Assembly: GCA_025766275.1 (NCBI GenBank)
Contig: JAFKAC010000004.1
Span: forward strand, 2,170,001 to 2,234,000
DNA from: Lactarius indigo
Taxonomy: Eukaryota; Basidiomycota; Agaricomycetes; Russulales; Russulaceae
Direction: 5' to 3'
DNA: 64,000 nucleotides
A program made the translations under genes and the position numbers. Below, one piece after another: positions 14,987-27,037 of the stretch. Within the stretch, counting starts at the first letter, position 1, and each line of letters starts with the position of its first letter. The notes beneath the pieces were generated by a model. It worked only from the letters and a program-made list of their open reading frames with translations, did no database searches and had not been told where the DNA came from.

Positions 14987-16747
14987 GTCGAGTTGTCTGC
15001 CCGCGTTCGTCTCGCGATTGTAGCGTCTGAAAATATAACGCGACGCGACGCGTAGATTATATAATTCGGGATTCGCCGCAGTTGTGTCTTGGTTTTGTCC
15101 TGCGTGTTTTCACTTGCCTCTGCACCTTACATTTGTCAACTATTCATGAGGGATATTGATACTCTGCCATGAATCTTGTAGGTTTCATCACTGCACTCGT
15201 GTGTACAGAAGTCGTGTTTCCCCCCCCGCGACCTCTGAAGTATAGTAGTGCAACAGCGAATAGTCTTCTTAGCGTATTCTTATCTTGCTTCGATACTGTC
15301 TAGCTTGGTAAAGAAGCTCGGAAAGGAGTCCATATTCTCATACCCTAGGAGCACTTCTCTGAATTCATGGACTGTCTTCATTAATCTTTAAGGATAGACT
15401 ACGGTGCAAAGAAAATAAAACCTCGATTATCTGTAAGTCCGCCAAACATACACATCGCTCGGATGGTATTCGCGAGAACACATGCCACCGACACAGGGTT
15501 TGGAAACACATGGATAACTTGTGTTTTCCAGACACAAAGCAAATCAATCGGGACCAGCGCAATTTATGATGGCAGCCCCCCGACGATGAGTAGCATGATA
15601 CACTCTGAATCCTTCCGAGCATCACGGCTAGGCATGCAATTATGCAATCACGGAGCATCCGGTCGCGGGTTTACCTTAAAAATAGATTTTAAGCAAAGCC
15701 AAAAGCCAGAGATTCATTGGGACCAACCAGAGGGCATCCCAGAGGTAGCCCGTGATACGCAGGCAGACCGAAAGCCGACAAGCTTCGTGAGTATCTTGAC
15801 GGAAGCCAGAAGGAGGCACTGCTTTTATGAACGCTTTCACTCTTTCCATCACCCGCACAGGTATTTCAACGGCATAGCGGCATAATAAGACAAAAGGAAA
15901 TAATATCTCATGAGAGGCCAGTGTGCTCAGCAGCTGGTGCGTGTGCGTGAGTAAACGGTGGCCGAGGTCTCGTGCTGGGATGCCGGAGCCAGGCGGCCCG
16001 GTTCCGAGAACAATTGAAGAGCGTGGGAAAGTTCTTCGTATCCGTGGCAATTCGATACAGTTCGACTACAATTCAAGTTGAAGATGCAAGTCACATGTGT
16101 GCGTGAAAGGTTATCATTGCCTGTGAGGATGGAGTGAGATCATATCGAATTGTTCCAGGGCGGGCCAAGAGGCTTGGGCAAATCAGCGTTTACGTATTTG
16201 CCACTTGATTTTCGTCTCAAAATCACGCTGTGTCCACATTTTTGGGCGGGCAAGTATTTTTGCATCTCAAATAAGGATGACGCCCAGGATTTGTATGCTG
16301 TCGCTGTCACTTCTGATTGATGCCCAACGCCCAACCTTTCGCCCCACCCTGAAGTCAGCTGTCCCCCTTCACAAAGTACATGTCCTCCGCGTACGGTATT
16401 GGTTCTACCTCCCCCCCTCCGGGCGCCCTCGTGGTGGTAATGGGACAATCCGGGGTAAGTCATGCACTCACGCACTCGCGCACTCCTGTCCCCAAATGAA
16501 TTAACGACTCCGTCAAATTATTCATTACTTCACTCTGGCCCGGGGGACACAAGATGAACGCGAATCCGGATTCTCCCCCGCAAAGTTTCAAGCAAATGAA
16601 CATACCGGGCGCTGTACCTGCGGGCAGTGATCATGGCGAACACGCAGACTTAAACTCCGAAAAGCTCTATAAAGCTTCTGACGAAACACGTAATGGTGCT
16701 GGCAAGCAACGTCCCATCTCATCACTCGCTTCCTGACGTCCAGTAAA
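14987..16747. other. Gene-poor stretch upstream of MSH2; possible small membrane ORF on the minus strand
   Basis: No recognisable gene. The only suggestive item is a minus-strand open frame at 15676-16050 with two hydrophobic stretches (HEILFPFVLLCRYAVEIPV and LWDALWLVPMNLWLLALL). It ends in a natural stop but has no ATG of its own, so an unseen 5' exon would be needed. I did not find a credible one. The rest has short shadow frames only. The right end must hold the promoter of the DUF3433 gene. Confidence 0.4.
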
Positions 16748-19048
16748 ATGCCAGCCCCTTCTGATGGCTCGCAGTGGATCCCAATACCGCTAAGAACATG
16801 GTTCTGGGTCTCCTATGTATGCGTGCTCGTCGCTGGCGCCATTGCCTTAGAGGTTGCACTCCACTTCAGCCACAAGAATGATGGTATGTGTTTCCTTGTA
16901 TAGCGATCTCGCACGATTCCCAATCTTCTGAACAGGGTGGCCAACTAAGGACAACGCCGAGAAGGGTGTTTTGCATTATGTATACGTGCGTATGAGCTTC
17001 ATTGTATTGTTGCGCGGCTTGCTTACTGGATATACTGACTCACAGACGCTTCCCCCCGTTGGCGTCACTATGATTTTGGTTGGAATCTGGGCGTGGACGG
17101 ACGTTGAAGTGAAGCGTCTTCAGGTGAGTCATTTCATCGCCATAAATCCCGTCTCTTGATCAAACTTTGTCCCCGTTCCAACATCATAGCCCTACGTTGA
17201 CCTTCTGCACGGTGGCTCCCCCCCTCAACGTAGCCTGCTCCTCGATTACACCCGTACACAGTTCGTATCGGGAATTGCCTTACCCCTACACTAACTGACG
17301 AGTTTTAGTAACGCACTCGTATGGTTCGAAGCGACTTCCAACCGACACTACATTGTAGCACTTGCATCCCTCATGGCGCTGGTCGCTCTCTCTTTCCAGC
17401 CTATTGCTGCTGCGCTATTTAGTGTACGGGATGTATACAAGTCATTTCCAGGTAGCGCTTGTGACGCGTTGCTTCTGTGCTTCTTTACTCACTTCTGAAT
17501 CTCAGATACAAGTGTAAACAACCTCCGGGCAATATCTCTGAACCAAGACGAACAGATTCAAGATCTAACAAGTGCGTTCCCAGTGTGTTTTGCTGATGCC
17601 TATTGCTCATTGCAATTGCGGTGGTGGGTGTAGGTTTCTTGGGTGCATCCGGACTTGCGTCTGCATCAATAATATATGGTCTCGGAGACCCAGAGTTTGT
17701 ACACGGTGGTTACACCGTTGGTACCTTTGATGTAAATCACGAACCCAGTGGTGCCAGCACTGCAGGCTGATCCGTTTCGTTAGCTACCCTTGAATTTGGC
17801 GACAAATGGGACTTTGAAAACAAACACGACCGCCATCCTTTCGGACCCCGGATGCCGTGATCCAGATCAAGTAAGCCAGTGACCGACAATGGCATTTGTC
17901 CGATATACTGATCCTAGATTCTAGCCTGTCACATTGAACAGGCTCTCTGACGGTAGCGGTTGGAACAACAGCGCGACATTCAATGGTTGTCAATACTCCT
18001 GGCAAGTCAGCAACAATTCAGTCCACCTATTTGGTGCCCAGACAATGTCGGACTGCACTGCGTTCGACACGACCGATTCCTCTTTTGCGCCAGCCATCTT
18101 CTGGTTTTTCACATATAGTCCCAAAGCGATGGCGTCCGTGACTTTGTGTGCACCAGAGATCACGCTATTGAACGTCGAGGCAACGATGGATCTTGCCTCC
18201 ACCAATCTGACTCAAGTCAGGCCGCTTGGCAATCTTACCGTGGGACAAGGGCAGTTTACGCAATACGCAGGTAACATCACTGGCGCTCCACTGTACGGAC
18301 GAGCGTATAATGGCCTCAACTGGACGAATCTCATATCTGATCCTTTTGTGAACGCGCGGGCGGGAGCCATTCAACTCCAGCTCCCTGCTGCAGTGTTTCA
18401 AAATGCTGTCCAGAGCGCCGAAGGATTGACGGCAGCCTTTGTGAACAATACGTTTGCTTCGCTGTCAGCGACCGTATACGTGAGTCCTCCAACGGCAGGG
18501 ACGAAGCTTTTAGATGACACTTGCACAGAGGAAATACCTCTCGAATGTGGCCTCCCTGTTATATTTCGTCAACGCGCCACAGCCGTTGTCGGTGACCGTG
18601 TGGACGTTCCAGAAGCGTCTTTTCTTATCGTACGTCTATCTAATTTTGTGGGCGCCGAATAAGTGTCGATGTGAGAACCATTTCTAGCGACGTGGCTGTC
18701 CACCTTCTCTCGATTGGAATGTTGGTACTGGCACTGTTCGGCACCATCATGCATCTGTTACATCGTCATGACCGACGTGGCCTGCGTTTGCTGCACGCGC
18801 CTGGCACACTGGCTTCTGCTGCAGCGTTCACCGCTCAAACGCCAATGGCAGAACTACTGGACGGACGGCAGCGCCCAGAGGATATAAGTCAGGCGTTGCA
18901 AAACCTCCGTTTCCGGATAGATCCACTCCGGATGAAAATCGTGACCGAAGGAGAACCCGGTTTCGAGGAAGCGCACAGTCCTCCTGGGTGGCGGAGGAGT
19001 TTCTTTGGCGGGACGTCTAAAAACGAAGGACCGTCGAAGAACGAGTAA
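16748..19048 (+). CDS. DUF3433-family multi-pass membrane protein
   Basis: A fungal membrane protein of unknown function resembling the DUF3433 family. The N-terminus (WFWVSYVCVLVAGAIALEV) is a membrane segment. The first intron starts at 16884 and ends at 16935. Further segments are TLPPVGVTMILVGIWAW, YIVALASLMALVALSFQPI and the C-terminal VAVHLLSIGMLVLALFGTI. Between them is a large, probably lumenal or extracellular domain with many N-x-T/S sites (for example NNSATF, NLTQ, NITG, NWTN) and several Cys. The cytoplasmic tail ends at 19048 with a charged FFGGTSKNE stretch. At least eight exons are needed, all with GT-AG introns, and no frame break was seen. Confidence 0.78.
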
Positions 19049-19840
19049 CCTCTGCGGCTCTGCCAAGTGTTCTGATGGCTAATTCGAAAACTATGGGCAT
19101 TTATTTATTTTTCTCGTTTACCGACCCGGGCTGCTGCATCTCGCTTTTCGGGGAGGATAGTCATGCTTATTTATACCCACACTTTACATCTTTATTTATT
19201 CGTTGAATGGAAGAGATTTCGGTTCAGCAATGATTGTGTTGCGGTGGGTGGACTGCACCAATTAGGTCACGCAGATGAAACTGATCCAAGAATGACACGT
19301 ATAAAATGTGACTACCACCACTACCACCATGACCACCTTCCACAACTTTCATCAGCCGTCGGTCACTGGTGTGGAGATATGGCAGAGCTGTGTCAATGAA
19401 GTACTTATATTTATACTCCTATCTCCTCTCTTTCTCTATCCCATTAATTAGCTACTCTAACTTATGGGCAACATATCGATTATCTAATAAATGGGAGCCG
19501 TCCATTCCAGGCTGTATCATACCGTGACTGGGTCCCCACTCCTACAACTAATTTCTCTGCTTCTGCGCCTTGAAACCCTATCCGTCGCTCGTGGCTTGGC
19601 TTGATGCTTCCACACTCTCTATGGTAACTTGCAAACTCTACGTATCTGTCCATCAGTGCTCAGCGCTCAGCTCGGAATCAGTCTCATAGGAATCCCGGAC
19701 CTCAGCCTGTTTGTGCTACCATAAACCAAATCACGCACAATATGTACCAGAAAATATTGAGCCGTCGCCGCAGCTCCAAGGTTTTTTGAGTTAAATGGTG
19801 GCACTCGTCCCTCCAACTGGGCCTCACTTCAGAGTTCGCC
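19049..19840. other. Intergenic stretch with short simple repeats
   Basis: AT-rich and without a credible gene. A short ACC/ACT-type imperfect repeat lies at about 19311-19340, and TATTTATT-like stretches lie near 19098-19200. It holds the 3' end of the DUF3433 gene and the former promoter of the P450. Confidence 0.5.
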
Positions 19841-21882
19841 ATGCTGCCTGGTACCATGTCTCAGTTTTCCCCTCTCCTGAAGTCAGTCTCTGTCCAGCAC
19901 GTCCTCATCGCCGTCGTCGCCATTGGTCTGGCATGGGCCTTGTTCTCTGCTTTCTATAATGACCACCGCCATCCCCTGGCACACTTTCCTGGTCCAAGGT
20001 TGGCAGCAGCATCAAAGTTCTGGTTGGCATGTCAAGAATCGTCAGGGGGGTCTCCCTCTCCGACTTACGGGATGAGCTCCACGCCGAGTACGGTGCGTCT
20101 TTCCAGATCGGAGCGGGAGTGCGTGATGCCGACCTGGTCGTGTCGTTATCAGGTGACATCGTCCGTCTGCAACCAAACTTGGTACGTTATTGTCGAGGCC
20201 GATTCCGCTGGCGATTGGTTCATGTGAAGAACGGCTCCCCTTTTCGAACCCGCACGTGTACAACGAGATCTACAACGTGAAGAACAAGTGGGACAAGGAC
20301 ACGGCCGTATATCGCGCGTTCAGTATGGACGAATCTTCGGCCTGCTTTACAAAGACCAAAAAATTCATCGCGACGTGCTCTGTCCGATGTTCCTTTGATC
20401 GTCCATTCTTAAGGTGCAGGATCTGGTACAGGAGCGGGTTGGTCTCACCAGGTCGCATGTCCTGAAACGTACACTCACCCGGCCGACCAGGTAAACATAT
20501 TCTCTGACGCTCTTGCGGCGCAATATGCAACGGGAAAATCGAGCAACATATATCTCGACTTCCGCTGCTTCGCGACGGATGTCCTCATGCATTTTTGCTA
20601 CGACAAATCGCTGGAGGCGACCAGGGCCCCAGACTTTGAGGCCGAAATCGTGCTCGCGCTTGACGAGACAATACCCGTGCTGAGCCTCTGCAAATATTCC
20701 ATGGTCTTTTCCTTTCTCGTGTATCACTTTCCCGCTTGGCTCGCTAAGAATGCAGGCTCGCCCGTTCTGGCTGCGGTCTTTCGCCTTCGCGAGGTCCGTC
20801 GCTTACCTCTTCTCGAATACGCCGTTGACGTTCCGCACGTTAAAAGTTCTGCGGCGCTGATCTGTAAAAAACATTACATTAGCTTCTCACCGCGCAGATC
20901 GACGCTATCCTCCACGACCCGTCGGAGCTCGTACTCGCTGCCCATCCGATCATCTATCACGCCCTCCTCTCTCCAGAGGCCAACAAGGGCCGTCCGTTGC
21001 CATCGCGCCAGAGTCTCGTGGACGAAGCTGGGATCCTGCTCGGCGCAGGCGCAGACACGACGGGTGTCGCGCTCGCGACCATCACGCATCATGTATTCCA
21101 CAACCCGGCGACTTTCGAGCGGCTCAGAACCGAGCTCCGTGCGGCGTGGCCCGTGCTAGAAAACGTCCCGCAATACGAGATCTTGGAAAAGTTACCCTAC
21201 TTGGTACGTATGATCACCCGATGTGAAGGTGTTGCAAATGCAAATAATAATAATAAAATTGATCGAATATCCATGCCATGCAGACGGCCGTTATCAAAGA
21301 GGGTCTCCGGATGTTTCCCAGCGCGACCGCCCACCCGCGTGTCGTGCCCCCAGAAGGCGCCATCATATCAGGCTCATTCATTCCCGGTGGGGTGAGTTGC
21401 AAGTGCTTCTCTTTCCGCTACGGCGGCTGCGGCGGCGGCAGCCCCTCGTCCCCGTTCTTTCGGCTTGTTAACATTTATTCGGTCGCGCAGACGGTTGTCG
21501 GCCAGGCCTTCGTATTTGTGCATCGGTCATCCATCATGTACGAACGCCCAGAAGAGTTCCTGCCCGAACGATGGTTAGGGCCGGACGCCAAAGCGTGTGA
21601 GGCGGCGCTGAGCGTGTTTTCGAAGGGGGCACGCAGTTGCTTCGGGGTGAATCTAGCGTACATAGAAATATATACGGCGCTCGCGCATCTGTTCCGGAGG
21701 TTCGACCCACAACTGGACGAGTCGAGGTGCGTGTTTCATTTCTTATGGAGCGTTAATAAAGTCTGAAAGTTGGTTCATTTTTCCCATGACGTAGGCCTGC
21801 AAGTTTGAAAATTAAAGAGCACTTTGTGCCTGTATTTGTTGGGGAACCCCTACATGTTTACTGCAAGCCAGCGGTGGGGTGA
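19841..21882 (+). pseudogene. Cytochrome P450, decayed copy
   Basis: The sequence matches a fungal P450 monooxygenase from end to end. It has an N-terminal membrane anchor followed by HPLAHFPGPRLAAA, the I-helix GAGADTTGVA (about 21045), the K-helix EGLR (about 21300), a PERW stretch, and the heme loop FSKGARSCFG with the Cys ligand (about 21640). The last exon ends at 21880-21882. The second half splices cleanly. The first half does not. A base is missing between FWLAC and the following exon (about 20035). The intron after the VRLQPNL codons has mismatched phases (about 20181-20231). A base is missing in the A-run at 20358-20363. A TGA lies in the conserved frame at 20396-20398. As sequenced it cannot give a full enzyme. 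Confidence 0.8.
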
Positions 21883-22255
21883 CATGGAGCGCTGAGGCAT
21901 TGATGCACTGATGAGTCATGGCTGTGTGAATAGCACATCACATGACACGTAGTTTGAACCTGTGTATCCCTGTTCAACGAGTAACTATTAACATTAGACG
22001 AACAAAACTATGGTGGTCAAGACAAACTGCGCGGGGGTATTTCGGGCGACATATATACAATTAAAAATGTGAAATGGGTAATAAGTGTTGGGTGTCGCAC
22101 GAAACAAGGAAAGCAATAGCAATCGGAGAGAATAGAGATGCACACATATATGGTCGTGAAGAGGTCGTTAGAGTCGTAAGGGGGCATGGTAGATAGTTCG
22201 TAGTCCGTAAAACGCAGAACGTGGGAGATAATAGAAATAAGGCGGTGGTGGGGGG
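21883..22255. other. Intergenic, convergent 3' ends
   Basis: No gene is seen. The stretch separates the P450 relic from the small minus-strand gene at 22256 and holds AT-rich sequence typical of 3' flanks. Confidence 0.5.
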
Positions 22256-22776
22256 CTATGACTCGAGAGCAATGCCGACGGCGCTCTCACTCTGGCCGCG
22301 GCCGCAGCGGCCGAGGATCGAGTGGAACGTGGACGAGCGGTGGGAGAGCACAATCGTGCCGTCCTTCGACCGCGTGAAAAAGTCATCGTCCTCGCCTTCG
22401 TATGGAGACGGGCCTGAGTTTATCTTCCCCAGAACATGCATCAGACGGATCATCATCGTCGGAGATGGGGGGACCACAAAACACGCACCCATTGTCCTAG
22501 CACCTCTTCTAATCTGGCCGCCTCCTCGGCGCTGAAGTGTACGTCGGTGCCCTTCTCGGCGTGGAGCTTGAGGAGCTCACTGAGGGTGCGTTTGCCAGCG
22601 CGGCCGCCGTGTGGTGGAGCTCCGGGCACAGGAGAGTCATCAGCCGCGCCGTGTGAAGGGAAAACGACGCGAGAGGGGGTGGTAGAGCAGACAGTGGTAG
22701 GAGAGTCAATCGTTGGTGATTCAAGGTGGTCCCAGTCTTCTGGGGGTTGGGACGGATAGCGGGTGGTGCTTGACAT
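22256..22776 (-). CDS. Small conserved hypothetical protein
   Basis: Two exons (22776-22489 and 22423-22256, a 65-bp GTGCGT...AAG intron) encode 151 aa. I know of no function. The middle part (ELLKLHAEKGTDVHFS, then EEAARLEEVLGQW, then INSGPSPYEGEDDDFF) looks like a conserved, mainly helical unit. It joins perfectly across the intron, which supports the model. The N-terminus is Pro/Ser/Thr-rich and the C-terminus is basic and Ser-rich. There is no signal peptide or membrane segment. It lies tandem with the GPI-anchored gene on the same strand, 130 bp away. Confidence 0.72.
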
Positions 22777-22905
22777 GACGACCTTAGCGGTTGTTCCGTG
22801 TCCGTGTACAATAAAAAAAAGGGTCCGTGTCTAAAGCATCGCATTTGGTATATCGGCGTCTATATATATGTGACAAAAAAAATTAAATAAATATAGGGAC
22901 CAGGC

Positions 22906-24389
22906 CTAGACTAGCAGCGCCCCCGAGCCGAGAATGGCCGCGCCCAAAATCCCCCAAACAATGCCACGCGGAGTAACGGCCGCCGCGCCATTCGCACTCG
23001 AGCCCGAGCTCGAAGATGACGAGTTGGACGATCCAGACTGCTTAGGTGCACCGCTGCTTGTCGTCGCGCTCGTTGACGACGAGACACTGCTCGACGGGGG
23101 AGCGGCTTTTGCGAGAGATCCAACCTTACTCCATTGGGCTGCGGCGTTTGCACCCGTGTCGCTGGGGTTGAACGGCAAGTACGACACCCCGCCCTTGCTG
23201 TCCAGCTGAACGAGGGAGTTGATCCCTGCAAAGTAAGTCGCATCCGCATCCTTCGTGCTTGGTCCTGCGAGGGTCTGTGTCGTATTGCTCTGGACATTCA
23301 GCACATAAGTGGCGGAGGAATCAGAGGGGATGAACGCGAATGCTTCTTGAACCTGATTATTAGGGTTTGTTAGCTATGAAACAAGGTGATGAGCGCAACC
23401 CGTACTCCTTGGTCCTGGAAAAAAGATGCGGTCTGGCCGTAAGTTGCAGGAATCACCCCATTAGACGTCGGGAAGGCTTGTGCATCAGGCTGGAAGTAAT
23501 CAACTGGCGACGGGATCAGGTTCGAGTCTATAATGAATCATGGAGCGCGGACTTACAGTGAATGACATAGATATCCGCGCTACCCGCGGGGGTTCCAGGG
23601 ACGTTGAGGAAAAATACGTGATTTTGAGCGAGTGCCATCACCGGTTGGTATCCGTTCGCGTATGGGGCCTTTTCGACGTCCACCCACTGAAGCGAGGTGC
23701 TATTGGCGGCCTTCAGGAGGCCCATGTCCAGGTGGAATAGTTCCCCATGGGACAACGCATCTATCGAAAGATCACTAGTCAGCGAGCTATCGTGTCGGGA
23801 AGAGTGAAAACGGGAATACAACGTACAGAACACGTTCGTGTCGTGGTCAAGAATCGCATTGAATGACGAAGGGTCGAATGAACCAGTCGTCACAGCTTGC
23901 GTAGACCACGACTTGGCAGTCGCGTCATAAATATGAATACTCGACGGGCTGGACTTGTCGCCATTAGTTACGTAGATGGCGTTCGTGTACTTTAAGATAG
24001 AATGGAATTAACCGTTATTCAATAGCAATAACTGAACCTACTTGTGAGAGGAAGCAAGTCGTGTTTGTCCCGTCAAAGGGTCTGTGAAGGTTTAGGTGAG
24101 CTGTCAGGGATCACAAGCGTGTGGACCAGAGCGACTCACGGGCGCCCAGAGGCAGTGATGTCCGTAGCGGTACCTTTGGAAAACGGACAAAGAATTTGAA
24201 CGAGAGTATGGAAAGCTGACGCGGGGTCGTACCACTTGCCCACGTGTCCTGTGTGCCCGCATTCCAGTCCTTGCCGTCAAGACCAAAGGCAAGCAAGTTC
24301 CAAGTGGTATCGAAAGCGACACAGGGGGACGCCCGCACAGCAGCGGGAGAAACGAAAAGAGCGACGAGGGTGAGTAAAGGAGTGAACAT
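22906..24389 (-). CDS. Secreted, GPI-anchored beta-propeller-like protein
   Basis: A predicted cell-surface protein of unknown role. It starts with a signal peptide (MFTPLLTLVALFVSPAAVRA). A mature region follows with repeated short beta-like stretches such as IYVTNGDKSSPSSIHIYD, VFFLNVPGTPAG and TYFAGINSLVQLDSKGG, resembling kelch or galactose-oxidase-type propeller blades. A Ser/Thr-rich linker (about 23000-23100) leads to a hydrophobic end, IVWGILGAAILGSGALLV, typical of a GPI signal. Exon joins such as ASG/TATDITASGRP are clean. An in-frame ATG lies 87 nt upstream (24476), but 24389 puts the signal peptide at the start. About 390 residues are expected. No catalytic residues could be assigned. 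Confidence 0.75.
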
Positions 24390-24488
24390 GGCGGTTGTGG
24401 TGGTAGTTGTGATGCGGAGTGAAGAAAACAGTCTGAGCAACGTAAGATGGATGGAGACAATATTTTTAGATTCCATTGCAAATCACGT

Positions 24489-26940
24489 TCACAGCAAGTC
24501 TATCTGTCTCCTGACCTCCTCTGCCCGATCCTTAAATAGTTTAATTTTCGTCTCCCCGTCTCGTCTCAACCGCTCGTAATGTACCTCAATCTCTTGTCGG
24601 ATCCATTCCTCCACAGTCATCGAGCGTTCTTCTTCTGTCAGCCGCGTGCCATTCGCCTGCAAAGGTAATGGTTCGACCAGCGTTTCAGCATCCGTGTGAC
24701 TCTCCGCTCGGGTCGTAGACGTGGTAGACGACACGGAAAGTAGCGATGATGATGCTGGGGGAGGCGTCGCGGGGCTCTCCTCCCGCGGCAGGCATCTCGG
24801 CGTCGGACGCTGCGGGGAGCGAGTTGGGCGAGCTGGTGGTGTGGTCGAGAATGTTTCCACTACATCTACATGTGCATCATCATCTGAGAGAGGTGTCGGC
24901 ACATCTGCGGTTTTCTCATCTCTTGTCCCTTGTGACGGCGCACCAGGGGCCGAGGCGGCATCAGAGTCGACGTCCATGACATCGGTCTGAACATCTTGAG
25001 AGCTAGACAGTGGGTCGATATTCCCCATAGATGGTAACGGCTCTGAGTTATTCGACCCAGATGTTGTCTGAGAGCGGCTACGTTTGTGGTGTGGTACCGT
25101 GACATTAGCTGATGTAGAACCTTTCCCCTTGGCTACCCTTGCCGGTTTTTTAGTGGGTGCAGGTAGCAGAGTGGTTGTCTCCTCTTTGTCGCTTGATCGC
25201 GAAAACTCTGCTTCGGGAGCACCGGATGCAGCAGCCGATTTACCCTTGAACGCACGAGGATAATCTGTCGCCTGTTCAACCTGCTCCTCCGGTCCCTCAT
25301 CCGAACCCTCGTCGCTGTCCTCGATCACCTCTGGCTTGACCTGGTGGTTATGAGGGGGCTTTGAGGGAGCAGCCTTCTTCTCTGGGCGAGGTGGGCCTTC
25401 CGCTTCGTCCAGTTGGTCGCTCACTGACTCATCTTCCGCGATTAGGGCTTTGCGTTTGGGTTTTGCTGGCCTAGGTGCTTTGTTCGGTTTGATCTCTTCG
25501 TCTGTTTCATCTACGGAGGATACGCTCCGGACGATATTCCGCCTTTTCACAGCCGGTTGCACATCTTTCTCGCTATCGACGCCTGAGGTACTTTCATCCT
25601 TTTCGTCCACAACGGCCTTTGCTTTCTTTGGGTGTTCGCGCTTTGGCTGGCGGCTTTCCTCGTCCGTGTCATGCCGTAAGGTCTTCGTTCTCCGTGATGG
25701 CTTTCGTACCTTGACGTCCTGAGCAACGTTCTCCTTTCCTTTGACACGCTGTTTTGTCGGTGGTGCAGCGCGGGGAGCGTCATCTTCGTCGGCTTCCTCG
25801 ATCACCTCGATAGGTTCCTTCCCTTTAGCCTTGGCTGAGGATTTACTACGGCCGCGCCCGGATGTCGATCTGCGGAGCTCAGTGCCACTCGAATTATCTT
25901 CAACCTCCACTGGCGGTTTGGCACGAGACGAACGCGTAGAACGTCGAAGTGCATCGGACGTGTCCTTTTCCTTGGCAGTTGACATCATGGACGTTGTTCT
26001 ACTGCGCTTCGATTGACGCAGTGGTGCAGTTTCGGGTTGGGAATCATCATCGGAATGTGATGAAACGGTATCAGAGGGAGCAGGCTGAGGTTGCTTTGAA
26101 CCAGCACGCGATTTTGGTCGGGTCGTCGACCGCGAAGTCAGTGTTTTCGACCTTTGTTTGGGGGCGGAAGCTTCCGGAAAGAACGGACATGGAAGATTTG
26201 ACTTCTTTACACGTTTTTGGTGCTCTTCTCTGCATAGACTTAGCACTGCGCGGGTTGAGCCAGTGGCCGAAAGACTTACAACGGATCATCATCCTCGTCC
26301 CAACCGCTGAGAGATACACCACAATAGAGGCAGGTTCCCGTGTCGTCGCCGGGGGTCTGTGGGGTGAAGACAAACCCTGCTTTCGCCATCTGTAGAAATG
26401 ATGAGACCGCAGTGAGCAGATTAGGAGTGTAACATGCCTTATTCGAATGAGCACCATGACCCTTGACTCGATCGTGCGGCCAGGAATCGTTTGCTTTGAA
26501 AGTTGCCAATCTAGCCTTCTTCATTGCATTCCCGTCGGGTTCGCGGGTGGGATCTTTGAACGCAAAGCTTGATAGGGACGGTCAGACTTTGACAAGCGCA
26601 AATGACACACTACTTACTCTCCCTTGCGATCAATATCTTCGGGTATCCCACAACGAACGACAGCCCATGCACACCTGTCTTTACATTTATTCCAGTGGAT
26701 TGCAAACGGGTCATCTTGCTCGTCCCACCCGTCGAGACACTTGCCACAAAAGTAACACTCGACGTTATCTCGAGCATCCCAAGATGGGTTGAAGAAGAAA
26801 CCGGCCTCAGTTAGCGTGTCGGGTGTTGCGACGAAGTGGGAAGGATGAGGCCATTTGAGGGAGAGTGTTCGCTTTGTTGTCGAGTGCTTTACGCGTCTCG
26901 GCTTTGTGAATGACTCGAGACGAGTGGTGAAAACTTCCAT
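24489..26940 (-). CDS. BIR1: BIR-domain protein Bir1 (survivin homologue)
   Basis: This is the fungal survivin-type subunit of the chromosomal passenger complex, which brings Aurora kinase to centromeres in mitosis. Two BIR zinc domains lie at the N-terminus. The first has KWPHPSHFVATPDTLTEAGF and CYFCGKCLDGWDEQDDPF...HWNKC. The second has TCLYCGVSLSGWDEDDDPL, joined across an intron to EEHQKR with a later Cys. A long, disordered tail follows (about 580 aa in one exon), rich in Lys, Ser, Glu and Pro with many basic clusters. A short charged helix near the C-terminus (ERSMTVEEWIRQEIEVHYE) is a likely Aurora/INCENP-type contact. The start at 26940 matches the usual MEVF-type beginning; another in-frame ATG lies at 26967. 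WAPL starts 97 bp away on the other strand. Confidence 0.88.
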
Positions 26941-27037
26941 CGAGGTCGGTGGCGAGGTTGAGGTCAAAGTCGGGGTCGATGTCGATGTTGAGGTTCAAGT
27001 GCGAGTGATGTCTGTCGAATAACGTGACCGTTCTCTG
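26941..27037. promoter_or_regulatory. Compact bidirectional promoter of BIR1 and WAPL
   Basis: Only 97 bp separate the two divergent start codons. The stretch is rich in GAGGT/GTCGAT-like imperfect repeats. No clear TATA box is seen. Both genes serve mitotic chromosomes, so shared control is plausible. Confidence 0.6.

Noticed and set aside
15463..15885. 140-codon plus-strand frame
   Set aside because: Overlaps the more plausible minus-strand frame and shows no recognisable family or splice context.
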